Source: Flavobacteriaceae bacterium (GTDB taxonomy: Bacteria; Bacteroidota; Bacteroidia; Flavobacteriales; Flavobacteriaceae). Taken from it: a stretch of 46,131 bases of DNA. The stretch is taken from positions 1-46,131 of the forward strand of contig JAHQVM010000064.1 of the NCBI GenBank assembly GCA_019634365.1. Direction: 5' to 3'. Position numbers and translations under genes: made by a program. Positions 1-8,186 of this stretch are shown here, in pieces; position 1 is the stretch's first letter, and each line of letters opens with the position of its first letter. The notes beneath the pieces were generated by a model that saw only the letters and a program-made list of their open reading frames with translations, was not told where the DNA came from and ran no database searches.

Positions 1-518
1 CAATGACTATTGCATTTGATGGTGCTCAAACTGTAAGTGCAAATGCAACAGGATTAACCAGAGCTTCTGGTAGTTCGTATATTATGAGACCGGCAACTGG
101 TCGTGAGGTAACAATTAATGTTACTGCTACTTTGCCTGGTGGAGAAAGAAAGACCGATAATAAAACTTTCCGTATAAAAGACATCCCACGTCCGGTAGGA
201 ACCATTCGTGGAGAAACTGGAGACGGAGGATGTGTGCGTATGCAACGTCAAGGTCTTGAGATTTCAAGTGTTGGAGCTATCTTGGAAGATTTCGATTTCG
301 ATCTTAACCTAAATGTTACTGGGTTTAAGTTCAAAGTTTCGGGTCAACCTACGGTAGCCGTAAGCGGAAGAAAATTAGATGGACCTGCCAAGAACGCTTT
401 GCGTAGAGCAAGACGCGGTGAAACCGTTCAAATTTTCGATATCAACGCAAGAATTGCGAACAATTCTGGATATAAGCTGAAGAAGATCTCTCCAGTTTGT
501 ATCGAGTTAACAAACTAA
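1..518 (+). CDS. gldM: Gliding motility protein GldM, C-terminal part (5' truncated by window)
   Basis: The reading frame is open from the first base and stops at 516-518; the Met at position 3 is only an internal codon. About 171 C-terminal residues are visible. They contain the segment FRIKDIPRPVG followed by a glycine-rich turn and a beta-rich domain ending in SPVCIELTN, which I recognise as the periplasmic C-terminal domain of GldM. GldM spans the inner membrane with GldL and forms the proton-driven motor of gliding motility and type IX secretion; its periplasmic domains reach the GldK/GldN ring. The next gene, 19 bases downstream on the same strand, is gldN, which confirms the gldKLMN order. 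Confidence is high because of both the sequence and the context. Confidence 0.93.
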   Translation, partial: MTIAFDGAQTVSANATGLTRASGSSYIMRPATGREVTINVTATLPGGERKTDNKTFRIKDIPRPVGTIRGETGDGGCVRMQRQGLEISSVGAILEDFDFDLNLNVTGFKFKVSGQPTVAVSGRKLDGPAKNALRRARRGETVQIFDINARIANNSGYKLKKISPVCIELTN

Positions 519-537
519 AAAAGTAAATTTCGTTTTT

Positions 538-1437
538 ATGAATTTGAGACATGTTGTTTTAAGTGGAATTGGCCTTCTTCTGGGTGTGAGTGCAACGGCA
601 CAAATCAACATCCTGAATGCCAAGACTCCCGATGATATTGGGGTAAAGACAGAAGCACAGATCGCTTACGATAACGACGAGCCACTTCCATATGGCTACG
701 TGGATGAGCGCGATGTACTTTGGTCCAAAACCACATGGGAGTATATAGATCTTGACGAGCGAGTGAATTTCCCATTGTATTACCCAATCGACACCAACAA
801 CATTGGAGCAGAGAGACGTTCATTATATGACGTATTGGTAAAAGGAATCAAAACCGGTGAGATTGAGCACGTTTATGCAGACTCATATTTTACCGAAAAA
901 AGAACCCTAGGCGATCTAGGCGCTTCTTTGGTGTACCGTGATACTACCGATTTAGGTATCGAGCAGTACAACGCCGAAGGAAGGGTAGATCCAGAATACA
1001 TCCGGGAGTTTACCTTGGATGCTGGAGATATTCAAGCTTGGAAAGTAAGAGGGTATTGGTACCTTGACAAGCGCCAAGGGGAATTGAGATACCGAATGTT
1101 GGGTATCTGTCCCGTTGCCAATGAAGCGCGTTCCAAAGCGTTCGATGATGAAGGAATTGATGCCTCTGTAGATTTGTTCTGGGTTTGGTTCCCAGCGGCA
1201 AGGCCGGTATTGCATAAAGCAAAGGCCTTTAACCGCAAGAACACTTCCCAGCCCATTTCCTATGATCACCTTCTTAACTCAAGAAGATTCCATGGAGTGG
1301 TGTACAAAGAAGATAATGTTCAGGGAGACCGAAGTGTATCCGACTATATCAATGACAATGCATTGATGCAGTTATTAGAATCTGATCGAATCAAAGAACA
1401 AATTCGTAACATCGAAATCGATATGTGGAACTACTAA
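538..1437 (+). CDS. gldN: Gliding motility / type IX secretion protein GldN
   Basis: A 299-residue protein with an N-terminal signal peptide (MNLRHVVLSGIGLLLG, likely cut after SATAQ). The mature part matches GldN/PorN by length and segments such as TTWEYIDLDERVNFP, NFPLYYP and DLFWVWFP. GldN is a periplasmic ring component that binds the GldK lipoprotein and contacts GldM; it is needed for secretion of adhesins through the type IX system. It follows gldM by 19 bases and is the last gene of the operon, since a strong hairpin and T-run follow at 1463-1494. The stop is TAA followed at once by TAG. Confidence 0.94.
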   Translation: MNLRHVVLSGIGLLLGVSATAQINILNAKTPDDIGVKTEAQIAYDNDEPLPYGYVDERDVLWSKTTWEYIDLDERVNFPLYYPIDTNNIGAERRSLYDVLVKGIKTGEIEHVYADSYFTEKRTLGDLGASLVYRDTTDLGIEQYNAEGRVDPEYIREFTLDAGDIQAWKVRGYWYLDKRQGELRYRMLGICPVANEARSKAFDDEGIDASVDLFWVWFPAARPVLHKAKAFNRKNTSQPISYDHLLNSRRFHGVVYKEDNVQGDRSVSDYINDNALMQLLESDRIKEQIRNIEIDMWNY

Positions 1438-1462
1438 TAGTTTCAAATTAGATGATATATTG

Positions 1463-1494
1463 CCCTCCATTGCGTAGCTTTGGAGGGTTTTTTT
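1463..1494 (+). terminator. Intrinsic terminator after gldN
   Basis: A 7-bp perfect stem, CCCTCCA (1463-1469) with TGGAGGG (1481-1487), is followed by seven T. It ends the gld operon. The T-run ends at the base before the ATG (1495) of the next gene, so the downstream gene must use readthrough or a promoter inside the hairpin region. Confidence 0.85.
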
Positions 1495-2541
1495 ATGAAA
1501 GAGGTTGAATTTATAGTAGTAGGGCTTGGTATAGCAGGTGTTTCTTTTTGTGAACGACTCCTAGGGTCCAAAAAGGAATTCGTGGCCTTAGATGGGCCCA
1601 AAATGGCCGCTACGGCGGTTGCTGGGGGAATTGTGAATCCAGTGGTACTTAAAAGGTTCACTCCGGTTTGGAATGCAGCGCTATTTTTGGAAGAAGCAAT
1701 CCCTTTCTACCAAACCATACAATCGCGCCTTCAAATTGATTTTTTCAGGGAAACGGAAATCCTTAGAGTATTTTCTAATGTTCAGGAACAGAATGAATGG
1801 TCGGTGGCAAGTAGTTCCCATAAATTAAAGGATTTTCTCAATCCGGAATTACTTTCGAACAATGGCCCTGAGCTGAATGCCCCTTATGGCCTCGGAGCGA
1901 TGCAGACCGCCCTACTATTGAATACACTTCGTTTGTTGGAAGCCTATCGCTCCTTCTTGAAGGATCGGGTCGTGCAGGAAGAGTTTCGATATGAAGAGGT
2001 TGTAATGAAAGAGGATGCCATAGCGTACAAAAACATTCGGGCGAAGCACCTTGTTTTTGCCGAAGGAGCAAGCGTGATAAACAACCCATTCTTTCAAGTG
2101 GAAGGCCTAATACCAAAAAAAGGGGAGTACATTACCATTAGATCTGAGAATCTGAATATTGACAAGGTAGTCAAAGGCCCATTTTTTCTGATTCCCCTGG
2201 GAGACCATTTGTACAAAGTGGGAGCCACATTTGCCCATGGCGACATGACCTATGAGAACACTGAAAAAGGAAGGGAGCAATTAACAGACGCAGTAGCGAA
2301 AATGATCCATGGTCCCTTTGAGGTGGTGGATCAGGTTGCTGGCATGCGTCCTACCGTTAAAGACAGAAAGCCTCTATTGGGGAGTATTTCAGATAAAAAG
2401 ATTCAATTTTTTAATGGATTGGGCACCCGCGGATTGCTCATGGCACCGTTGCTTTCAAAACTATTGCTGGATCATATAGAAACGGGAACCGATTTACCTT
2501 CAGAAATGGATATTAAGAGGTTTTCTTCCGGTCGAACTTGA
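1495..2541 (+). CDS. FAD-dependent oxidoreductase (DAO family)
   Basis: A 348-residue protein starting with a beta-strand and dinucleotide-binding loop, IVVGLGIAGVSFCERLL (GxGxxG near residue 10), and ending with GLGTRGLLMAPLLSK, the C-terminal FAD-contacting segment of the D-amino-acid oxidase / glycine oxidase / MnmC-like fold. Substrate is not evident. I chose ATG 1495, although an in-frame TTG lies at 1480, because 1495 puts the Rossmann strand at the usual distance from the N-terminus and 1480 lies inside the terminator stem. The 3' end overlaps the end of the convergent DUF983 gene by 29 bases. It could be a deaminating oxidase or an orphan related to MnmC's C-terminal half; the family call is firm, the reaction is not. 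Confidence 0.85.
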   Translation: MKEVEFIVVGLGIAGVSFCERLLGSKKEFVALDGPKMAATAVAGGIVNPVVLKRFTPVWNAALFLEEAIPFYQTIQSRLQIDFFRETEILRVFSNVQEQNEWSVASSSHKLKDFLNPELLSNNGPELNAPYGLGAMQTALLLNTLRLLEAYRSFLKDRVVQEEFRYEEVVMKEDAIAYKNIRAKHLVFAEGASVINNPFFQVEGLIPKKGEYITIRSENLNIDKVVKGPFFLIPLGDHLYKVGATFAHGDMTYENTEKGREQLTDAVAKMIHGPFEVVDQVAGMRPTVKDRKPLLGSISDKKIQFFNGLGTRGLLMAPLLSKLLLDHIETGTDLPSEMDIKRFSSGRT

Positions 2542-2896
2542 AAAAGAAATTGATCCAAATATTTCTAGATAGTCGAACGATGATGGGCAACAAGATGATC
2601 AAGGTTCCAACGATCACTAGAAAAGATTGAAACCGATTTAGGTTCAGAAAAAAGAATGCGATCACAAAGGCGGCGATGGCAAAGGCAACCCCAACTCCAT
2701 AACTCACATACATAGCGCCGTAAAAGAAAGAAGGTTCAATTTTGAATTTGGTGTCGCAATGAGAGCAACGCTCGTTCATTTTCAACGTTTTGGAAAAATG
2801 ATATGCATTGGAACTCTCGTACATTTTGCCCTCTTGGCAAACAGGGCATTTTCCCGTAAAGATGCTGTAGATCTTGGTGCCTTTTAAGAATGACAT
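2513..2896 (-). CDS. DUF983 family zinc-ribbon membrane protein
   Basis: A protein of about 127 residues starting at the Met of MSFLKGTKIYSIFTG; an upstream in-frame Met at 2929 would add 11 residues, but family members begin close to KGTKIYSI. Two CxxC knuckles (CPVC in GKCPVCQEGKM, and CSHC in ERCSHCDTKF) suggest a bound zinc, followed by two hydrophobic helices (roughly residues 60-85 and 93-110) and a basic tail. DUF983 proteins are of unknown function and common in Bacteroidota and alphaproteobacteria. The gene is convergent with the FAD oxidoreductase (29-base overlap) and divergent from the ABC-F gene. Confidence 0.85.
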   Translation of the reverse strand: MSFLKGTKIYSIFTGKCPVCQEGKMYESSNAYHFSKTLKMNERCSHCDTKFKIEPSFFYGAMYVSYGVGVAFAIAAFVIAFFFLNLNRFQSFLVIVGTLIILLPIIVRLSRNIWINFFFKFDRKKTS

Positions 2897-2907
2897 AGGC
2901 CGTTTTT

Positions 2908-2934
2908 TTGGTACTGCAAAATTAAGCATCTTTG
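2908..2934 (+). promoter_or_regulatory. Candidate promoter of the ABC-F gene
   Basis: CATCTTTG at 2927-2934 differs by one base from the Bacteroidetes -7 box TAnnTTTG, and a TTG lies at 2908-2910. The 16-base spacing is shorter than the usual 18-20, so this is tentative. It would give an RNA with a leader of about 17 nt before ATG 2956. Confidence 0.35.
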
Positions 2935-2955
2935 CACAAATTATGTGTTGAAAGA

Positions 2956-4875
2956 ATGCTAAACATTCACAATATTTCGGTTTCCTTTCAAGGGGAATAT
3001 TTGTTCCAAGGAATCACTTTTATGCTAACACCGGGTGACCGGGTTGGATTGGTAGGGAAGAATGGTGCCGGTAAATCTACTTTACTCCGAATCATTTCAG
3101 GAGAACAGGAATATGACGAGGGGTCCATTGCAACCGATAAGGAGATTTCCATTGGTTTTTTAAAACAGGACATCGACTTTGTTAAGGGCCGCACCGTGTT
3201 GGAAGAATCCTACGAAGCCTTTACACTCATAAAGGAGCATGAGAAGAAATTGGAAGCCATCAATGAACAATTGGCCGAGCGCACAGATTATGAAAGTGAA
3301 TCCTATAACCAATTGCTCATCGATTTAAACGAAGTTCAGCATCAATATGAAATTCATGGAGGGTATCACTATCAAGGGGAGACAGAACGCATTCTTCAGG
3401 GATTGGGTTTTCAACGGGAAGACTTCAATAAGCTAACCGATACGTTTTCTGGAGGGTGGCGAATGCGAATTGAATTGGCCAAACTGCTCCTTCAGAACCA
3501 TGATATCCTGTTACTGGATGAGCCTACCAACCATTTGGATATCGAATCTATTTTATGGTTAGAGGATTTTTTAAAAGCCTATCCCGGAGCCGTCATGTTG
3601 GTGTCCCACGATAAGATGTTTTTGGACAATGTAACCAATAGGACCATTGAGATTTCGCTGGGTAAAATTTATGATTATCCCAAGCCTTATTCCAAGTACC
3701 TGCAATTGCGAAATGAGATGCGGGAACAACAATTGGCCGCACAAAAGAATCAGCAAAAACAGATTGAGCATACCGAAAAGCTCATTGAAAAATTCAGGGC
3801 CAAGGCTACCAAAGCCACGATGGCACAGTCACTTATCAAAAAATTGGACAAACTCGAACGAATCGAAGTCGATGAGGATGACAATGCCGTAATGACCTTG
3901 CGTTTTCCTATTTCGGTAACACCCGGGAAGGTCGTGATTACTGCCGAGGGAGCTTCAAAAAGTTATGGTGAGAAAGAAGTATTGCGCAGCATTGATCTTT
4001 TGGTAGAACGGGATAGCAAAATTGCCTTCGTTGGTCAAAATGGACAAGGAAAATCCACCTTGGCCAAGATGATCGTGGGGGAAATTGAGTACGGCGGTGA
4101 TTTGCAATTGGGACACAATGTTCAGATTGGGTATTTCGCCCAGAACCAAGCCGATTATTTAGATGGTTCGAAAACGGTAGAGGATACCATGTTGGATGCT
4201 GCCGATGAAAAAACACGCCCCAGGGTTCGGGACATACTTGGAGCCTTCTTGTTTCGCGGGGAAGAAGTAGATAAATATGTACGGGTGCTTTCGGGAGGGG
4301 AACGGAACCGTTTGGCACTGGCCAAACTTCTACTTCAACCTTTCAACGTGCTTGTCATGGATGAGCCTACCAACCATTTGGATATAAAATCCAAGAATGT
4401 ATTAAAAGAAGCGCTTAAGAATTTTCAGGGAACTTTAATCTTGGTTTCCCACGACAGGGACTTCCTTCAAGGATTGACCAACAAGGTGTATGAGTTTAAG
4501 GACCGCAAGATTAAGGAATACCTCGGCGATATCGAATTCTTTTTGGAAGAACGAAACCTTCAGAATTTAAGAGAGGCTGAGAAGCGGACGCAATCCGAAA
4601 CGAAGGAGGAGAAACCCAAGGAAACTACAGGGAAGCTAAGTTATGAGCAGCAAAAGAAGCTGAAATCCTTGAATAACAGATTGAGTAAGGTGGAGGCATC
4701 CATCAACAAATTGGAGAGGGAGATCAAGGAAATCGACGTGGAACTTTCCATCAACTACGACGAAACCATTTCCCAGCCCAATTTCTTCGATGATTATCAG
4801 GCTAAGAAAAAGCAATTGGATGATTTCATGGAGGAATGGGAGTCCATTCAAGAATCCATTGATTTACACTCGTAA
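2956..4875 (+). CDS. ABC-F family ATP-binding protein
   Basis: A 639-residue protein with two ABC ATPase domains and no membrane segments. Domain 1 has Walker A GKNGAGKST (residues 34-42), signature FSGGWRMR and Walker B/D-loop LDEPTNHLD; domain 2 has GQNGQGKST, LSGGERNR and MDEPTNHLD. The linker between them is helical and charged (residues about 240-290), and residues about 545-639 form a charged C-terminal coiled coil. ABC-F proteins act on ribosomes, as translation factors (EttA, Uup, YheS types) or as antibiotic protection proteins; the C-terminal coiled coil resembles the Uup/YdiF side of the family. The start at ATG 2956 was chosen over an in-frame TTG at 2932 because MLNIHNISVSF is the usual N-terminus. 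Confidence 0.92.
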   Translation: MLNIHNISVSFQGEYLFQGITFMLTPGDRVGLVGKNGAGKSTLLRIISGEQEYDEGSIATDKEISIGFLKQDIDFVKGRTVLEESYEAFTLIKEHEKKLEAINEQLAERTDYESESYNQLLIDLNEVQHQYEIHGGYHYQGETERILQGLGFQREDFNKLTDTFSGGWRMRIELAKLLLQNHDILLLDEPTNHLDIESILWLEDFLKAYPGAVMLVSHDKMFLDNVTNRTIEISLGKIYDYPKPYSKYLQLRNEMREQQLAAQKNQQKQIEHTEKLIEKFRAKATKATMAQSLIKKLDKLERIEVDEDDNAVMTLRFPISVTPGKVVITAEGASKSYGEKEVLRSIDLLVERDSKIAFVGQNGQGKSTLAKMIVGEIEYGGDLQLGHNVQIGYFAQNQADYLDGSKTVEDTMLDAADEKTRPRVRDILGAFLFRGEEVDKYVRVLSGGERNRLALAKLLLQPFNVLVMDEPTNHLDIKSKNVLKEALKNFQGTLILVSHDRDFLQGLTNKVYEFKDRKIKEYLGDIEFFLEERNLQNLREAEKRTQSETKEEKPKETTGKLSYEQQKKLKSLNNRLSKVEASINKLEREIKEIDVELSINYDETISQPNFFDDYQAKKKQLDDFMEEWESIQESIDLHS

Positions 4876-4876
4876 A

Positions 4877-4900
4877 AAGGGGGTTTTCCCTCTGTTTTTT
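4877..4900 (+). terminator. Weak candidate terminator after the ABC-F gene
   Basis: A short stem AGGG/CCCT (4878-4881 with 4888-4891) is followed two bases later by six T. The stem is short, so termination would be partial at best. Confidence 0.35.
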
Positions 4901-4954
4901 ATCATTTTTTAGGGATACATTGCCATATCTATTGTTTTAATAAAATCTGGGGAT

Positions 4955-6697
4955 ATGAGCGATCAAAAGAAATTTAAATTATGTATTACCATGGCAGGTG
5001 CCGTATCTGCTGGGGGATATACAGCTGGTGTGTTGGATTATTTGTTGGAGACCCTTGAGCTTTGGGAACAGGCCAAGGACAAGAACCGAAAATTAGGCAA
5101 GGATCATCCAGACTACGATACTTCCATCCCTATGCACGACGTGGAGATTGATGTGATCAGCGGTTCCTCTGCGGGCGGTATTTCAGGAACATTGACTATG
5201 TTGGCCCTTGCCAATAAGAATCATAAGGGTTTTGGAGAGAAGAACCCCAATGGCGACAATAACGTCTTTTACAAAAGTTGGGTGGAAATGGCAGATGACA
5301 ATCAGAGTGATACCCTCGAAAAACTTTTGAATACTCGCGATTTGGAAGAACATGATGAGATTCGTTCGCTACTCAATACCGAGGCCATCGAAGTGATCGC
5401 CGATAAGGCACTGAGCATCGATGAGCAGCGATCTGTGCCAGCGTATGCATCCAAAAGCTTGGACCTCATTCTCACTACGACCAATTTAAGGGGAGTGAAT
5501 TTCCGGGTGAATTTTGACGGTAACTCCAATACTTCTTCTGGTGGTACCGTAATTACCAATCATGGCGGTTTTTTTAGGTATAAACTAACGAACGACCAAT
5601 TTGCACCTGGAATTCCTAAGAAGGGATCTGGCAATGACGATGATCTTTACTATGTCCTGGATTTTAAGGAGGATAAGGATATGGAGTACCTAAAAGGGGC
5701 CACATTGAGTACCGCTGCCTTTCCTATAGGCCTTAAATCGCGAAAGATTAGTATTTCGAGTGAATATATTAAACGCTATCCAAGGTATTTGTTTGGTACT
5801 TCTGATGGCATTACTCCGATCATCCCTGAGGGAGAGAATTATACTTTTAATTCGGTCGATGGTGGGTTGATCAATAACGAACCCTATGGAATTGGCCTTA
5901 AAATGCTCCGGGAAAAAAACCCTAATCATTTTAAAGAAGGCAAGTATGCTGTTCTAATGATTGATCCTTTCCCGAATAAGGATCAGGATGTAGAAGAGAC
6001 CGGGAGCAGTATTCTGAAGATTGCAGGTGGAATGTTCAAGGCATTACGAAATCAGGTCATGTTTAACCAGGATGGAATTATCGATGCCTTGTCATTGGAA
6101 GATCGAACGAAGTTTTTGGTGGAGCCCATTCGCAAGGTGGAGAACGACCAAGGCAAATGGGTACGGGCCAAGAGCGACTTGGCAGCTGCACCAATAAGTG
6201 GTTTTGCAGGATTTTTAAGCAAAAAATTTAGAGCCCACGATTTTCAGTTGGGAAGGAGGAATTGCCAATCTTTTCTAAGGTATTACTTTGCCGTACCAGA
6301 AGATAAAATAGAAAGCCGCCTCTGTCATAAAGCAGAGAAAGAAGCGATGGATCGATTCCAGTTCATGGTACCTCCACGAGATCCCAACGGAAATAAATTC
6401 TTTCCCATCATACCCGATATGCGGGTTTTGAGCAATTTTGATGAGAAGGTCGATCTAGCGACCTACGGTAAGGATGCGTTTATCGAATTGCTGCCGTATC
6501 CCAAACTTTCATTTTCAAGATTCGAAAAAAAATACAAAAAGCGGATCAAAACAAGGATTGGTAAAATTTCCAAGGGTCTTATAGGAAGTAATTTTTTGGG
6601 AAGTTTGGCCAACTTTTTCTTTATCAAAAAACGGGGATACAAAACTGTTGCCAATGGAATCAAAGATTCGTTGGGCAGTTTCGATCTGTTGGAATAA
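4955..6697 (+). CDS. Patatin-like phospholipase family protein
   Basis: A 580-residue cytoplasmic-type protein with the patatin catalytic parts: a glycine-rich oxyanion-hole segment (MAGAVSAGGYTAG, residues 13-25), the nucleophile elbow GSSAG with Ser72, and the DGG motif in SVDGGLINNEP with Asp302. These make a Ser-Asp dyad that hydrolyses acyl esters of phospholipids. The protein is much longer than minimal patatins (about 300 residues); the extra C-terminal 200 residues have no motif I recognise and finish in a basic region (FEKKYKKRIKTR). There is no signal peptide, so it probably acts inside the cell. Substrate and role are unknown. It is followed after 9 bases by the small CPXCG gene. 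Confidence 0.88.
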   Translation: MSDQKKFKLCITMAGAVSAGGYTAGVLDYLLETLELWEQAKDKNRKLGKDHPDYDTSIPMHDVEIDVISGSSAGGISGTLTMLALANKNHKGFGEKNPNGDNNVFYKSWVEMADDNQSDTLEKLLNTRDLEEHDEIRSLLNTEAIEVIADKALSIDEQRSVPAYASKSLDLILTTTNLRGVNFRVNFDGNSNTSSGGTVITNHGGFFRYKLTNDQFAPGIPKKGSGNDDDLYYVLDFKEDKDMEYLKGATLSTAAFPIGLKSRKISISSEYIKRYPRYLFGTSDGITPIIPEGENYTFNSVDGGLINNEPYGIGLKMLREKNPNHFKEGKYAVLMIDPFPNKDQDVEETGSSILKIAGGMFKALRNQVMFNQDGIIDALSLEDRTKFLVEPIRKVENDQGKWVRAKSDLAAAPISGFAGFLSKKFRAHDFQLGRRNCQSFLRYYFAVPEDKIESRLCHKAEKEAMDRFQFMVPPRDPNGNKFFPIIPDMRVLSNFDEKVDLATYGKDAFIELLPYPKLSFSRFEKKYKKRIKTRIGKISKGLIGSNFLGSLANFFFIKKRGYKTVANGIKDSLGSFDLLE

Positions 6698-6706
6698 CTT
6701 TGGAGA

Positions 6707-6886
6707 ATGATCGAGCATTTTTTCCAATGTCCCTACTGTTGGGAATCCGTTTCCATGTTGTTGGATCCATCGGTGAGCACTTCCTATATCGAAGACTGCG
6801 AGGTATGCTGTAATCCCATTCAAGTGACCACTCAATTTACAGGTGGAGAATTGATAGCCTTTACGGTGGAAAGTATTCAGCAGTAA
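6707..6886 (+). CDS. CPXCG motif-containing cysteine-rich protein, 59 residues
   Basis: A small protein starting MIEHFFQCPYCWESVS and ending FTVESIQQ. It carries two cysteine pairs (CPYC, and CEVC followed by a further Cys) that likely bind one zinc ion, matching the small CPXCG cysteine-rich family by length and by the central DCEVCCNPI segment. Function is unknown. It begins 9 bases after the patatin gene and is probably co-transcribed. Its short length makes it easy to miss. Confidence 0.85.
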   Translation: MIEHFFQCPYCWESVSMLLDPSVSTSYIEDCEVCCNPIQVTTQFTGGELIAFTVESIQQ

Positions 6887-6925
6887 TTTTTATCTTTACA
6901 AGAAGCAAACCTTAACTAATTTTCC

Positions 6926-7294
6926 GTGTTTTTGAATTTCAATCTTGGCGATGATATCGTTGGGTACATTGTGGACGGTGTTATGGATCGACCTTCCATA
7001 GAATACTTGCGTGATGAAATTTTAAAACGTTTGGAAACGCATGATACCATTAGCGTATATCTAGAAGATGGCGGTGTACGACGATTTTCCTTAAGTTCTA
7101 TGGTGATCACCACCTTGTTTCCACATAGACATAGGAGAAGGATCCGTAGGGCGGCTATGGTTACAGATCGATCCTGGATACACTTTATTTGCTGGTTAAA
7201 CAACTTTTTGGTGGATACCCAGATCAAGAATTTTAAGATTAGGGACCGTATGAAGGCAATCGACTGGATTTCTGAGGAATCTAATGCTCAGTAG
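6926..7294 (+). CDS. SpoIIAA/STAS-like domain protein (copy 1)
   Basis: A 122-residue protein with the pattern of SpoIIAA-like (SEC14/STAS-fold) proteins: VGYIVDGVMD, then a long helix, SVYLEDGGVRRF, and a late AMVTDRSWIHFI strand-helix. It aligns with the next gene along its full length (for example VGYI(V/I)(D/E)G, YLED(G/S)G, TLFP, (K/N)(N)F...RM(K/D)A), so the two are tandem paralogues. I chose the GTG at 6926 because this gives the same 10 residues before the VGYI strand as in copy 2. Proteins of this fold bind phosphate-bearing or lipid ligands or act as regulatory partners; the role here is unknown. Confidence 0.75.
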   Translation: MFLNFNLGDDIVGYIVDGVMDRPSIEYLRDEILKRLETHDTISVYLEDGGVRRFSLSSMVITTLFPHRHRRRIRRAAMVTDRSWIHFICWLNNFLVDTQIKNFKIRDRMKAIDWISEESNAQ

Positions 7295-7396
7295 ATCAGG
7301 GGGTTTTGTTTATTCGGGATATCAATTTCTAAAAGTTGGCGGTACATGCCCAGTCTAGGGTTTTTCTTTGTACCTTAACATCACAATACCCCAAGC

Positions 7397-7756
7397 ATGC
7401 TTTCAGGTTTTAGTTTCGCAAAAGATACCGTTGGTTATATCATCGAAGGAAGGATGGATACCGAAGCTATTAATAGGCTTCGTGCAAAGATTCTTGAAAA
7501 GTTCGAAGAACAGGAGAAGATCAATTTATATCTGGAAGATTCTGGAATAGAGAGTTTTAGTCTGAATGCTGTTTTCATCGCTACCTTGTTTCCGTTAGAA
7601 CATGCCGATCGATTCCATAAGATTGCTTTGGTTACCAATAGAAAATGGATTCACCTCTTGGGGAATATGGATTCTTTAATTGCCAAGGTGAATATCAAGA
7701 ACTTCACGACCGAGAACCGAATGGATGCCATGGCCTGGATTGCCAAAAAGGAATAG
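7397..7756 (+). CDS. SpoIIAA/STAS-like domain protein (copy 2)
   Basis: A 119-residue paralogue of the preceding gene, starting at ATG 7397 (MLSGFSFAKDTVGYI). It shares the TVGYIIEGRMD strand, LYLEDSGIESF, ATLFP and ALVTNRKWIHLL segments. Copy 2 is more acidic and lacks the basic HRHRRRIRR stretch of copy 1 (it has LEHADRFHK in that place), so the pair has diverged in surface charge and may have different partners. The two genes are 102 bases apart. Function unknown. Confidence 0.75.
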   Translation: MLSGFSFAKDTVGYIIEGRMDTEAINRLRAKILEKFEEQEKINLYLEDSGIESFSLNAVFIATLFPLEHADRFHKIALVTNRKWIHLLGNMDSLIAKVNIKNFTTENRMDAMAWIAKKE

Positions 7757-7782
7757 TTTCCATAATTTATTTTTCATTCCAT

Positions 7783-7813
7783 TTGTCGGATTTAAAAGAC
7801 TGTTGTATCTTTG
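7783..7813 (+). promoter_or_regulatory. Promoter of the initiator tRNA gene
   Basis: TTG (7783-7785), 20 bases, then TATCTTTG (7806-7813): an exact match to the Bacteroidetes primary sigma consensus (TTG and TAnnTTTG). Transcription would start a few bases before the tRNA 5' end at 7824. Confidence 0.8.
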
Positions 7814-7823
7814 CCGTCCACAT

Positions 7824-7896
<73 letters not shown>

Positions 7897-7902
7897 CTAG
7901 CA

Positions 7903-7932
7903 AAACCAGTTACGAAAGTAACTGGTTTTTTT
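7903..7932 (+). terminator. Terminator after tRNA-Met
   Basis: AAACCAGTTAC (7903-7913), loop GAAA, GTAACTGGTTT (7918-7928) and further T: an 11-bp perfect stem with a stable tetraloop. Confidence 0.93.
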
Positions 7933-7971
7933 ATGGCAAAAAGCCAAGTGCAACACAGGTAGGCTTGAATA

Positions 7972-8088
7972 CCATAAAAAACAGCTGCTTGGCAGCTATG
8001 GTTTTGCTTGATATAGCTTCCCGATTCTGGTCCAACGACGCTCCGAAGTCTTGACGAAGGAGTGGAGTTAATCCAGCTCCCGTTACAA
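7972..8088 (+). repeat. Hairpin plus partial copy of the tRNA-Met 3' end
   Basis: Between two terminators lies a stretch with a hairpin (AGCTGC/GCAGCT with outer CCAT/ATGG, about 7972-8012) and, at 8072-8086, a 15-base near copy of the tRNA 3' end (TCCAGCTCCCG then T/C, TAC; one mismatch to 7883-7897). The rest does not fold into a tRNA. This looks like a remnant of a duplicated tRNA end or of an element that once integrated at the tRNA. Confidence 0.5.
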
Positions 8089-8122
8089 AAAAGCTCCTTG
8101 ATTTTTCAAGGAGCTTTTCTTT
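8089..8122 (+). terminator. Second terminator downstream of the tRNA echo
   Basis: AAAAGCTCCTTG (8089-8100), six-base loop, CAAGGAGCTTTT (8107-8118): a 12-bp perfect stem directly after the tRNA-like 3' end. The minus-strand copy is also usable and could end the opposite transcript of the small gene at 8187-8426. Confidence 0.85.
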
Positions 8123-8186
8123 TGGGATCCATTTAAATTGGATTCATTACTTCTGAACCAAAAAATGGGTTTGGCCACAGATCGGT

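Noticed and set aside
3938-4318. 126-codon minus-strand frame inside the ABC-F gene
   Set aside because: Shadow frame of a well-conserved ATPase domain without any domain of its own.
7940-8088. A second tRNA gene after tRNA-Met
   Set aside because: Only the 3' 15 bases match; no D-arm, anticodon arm or 5' acceptor strand can be folded.
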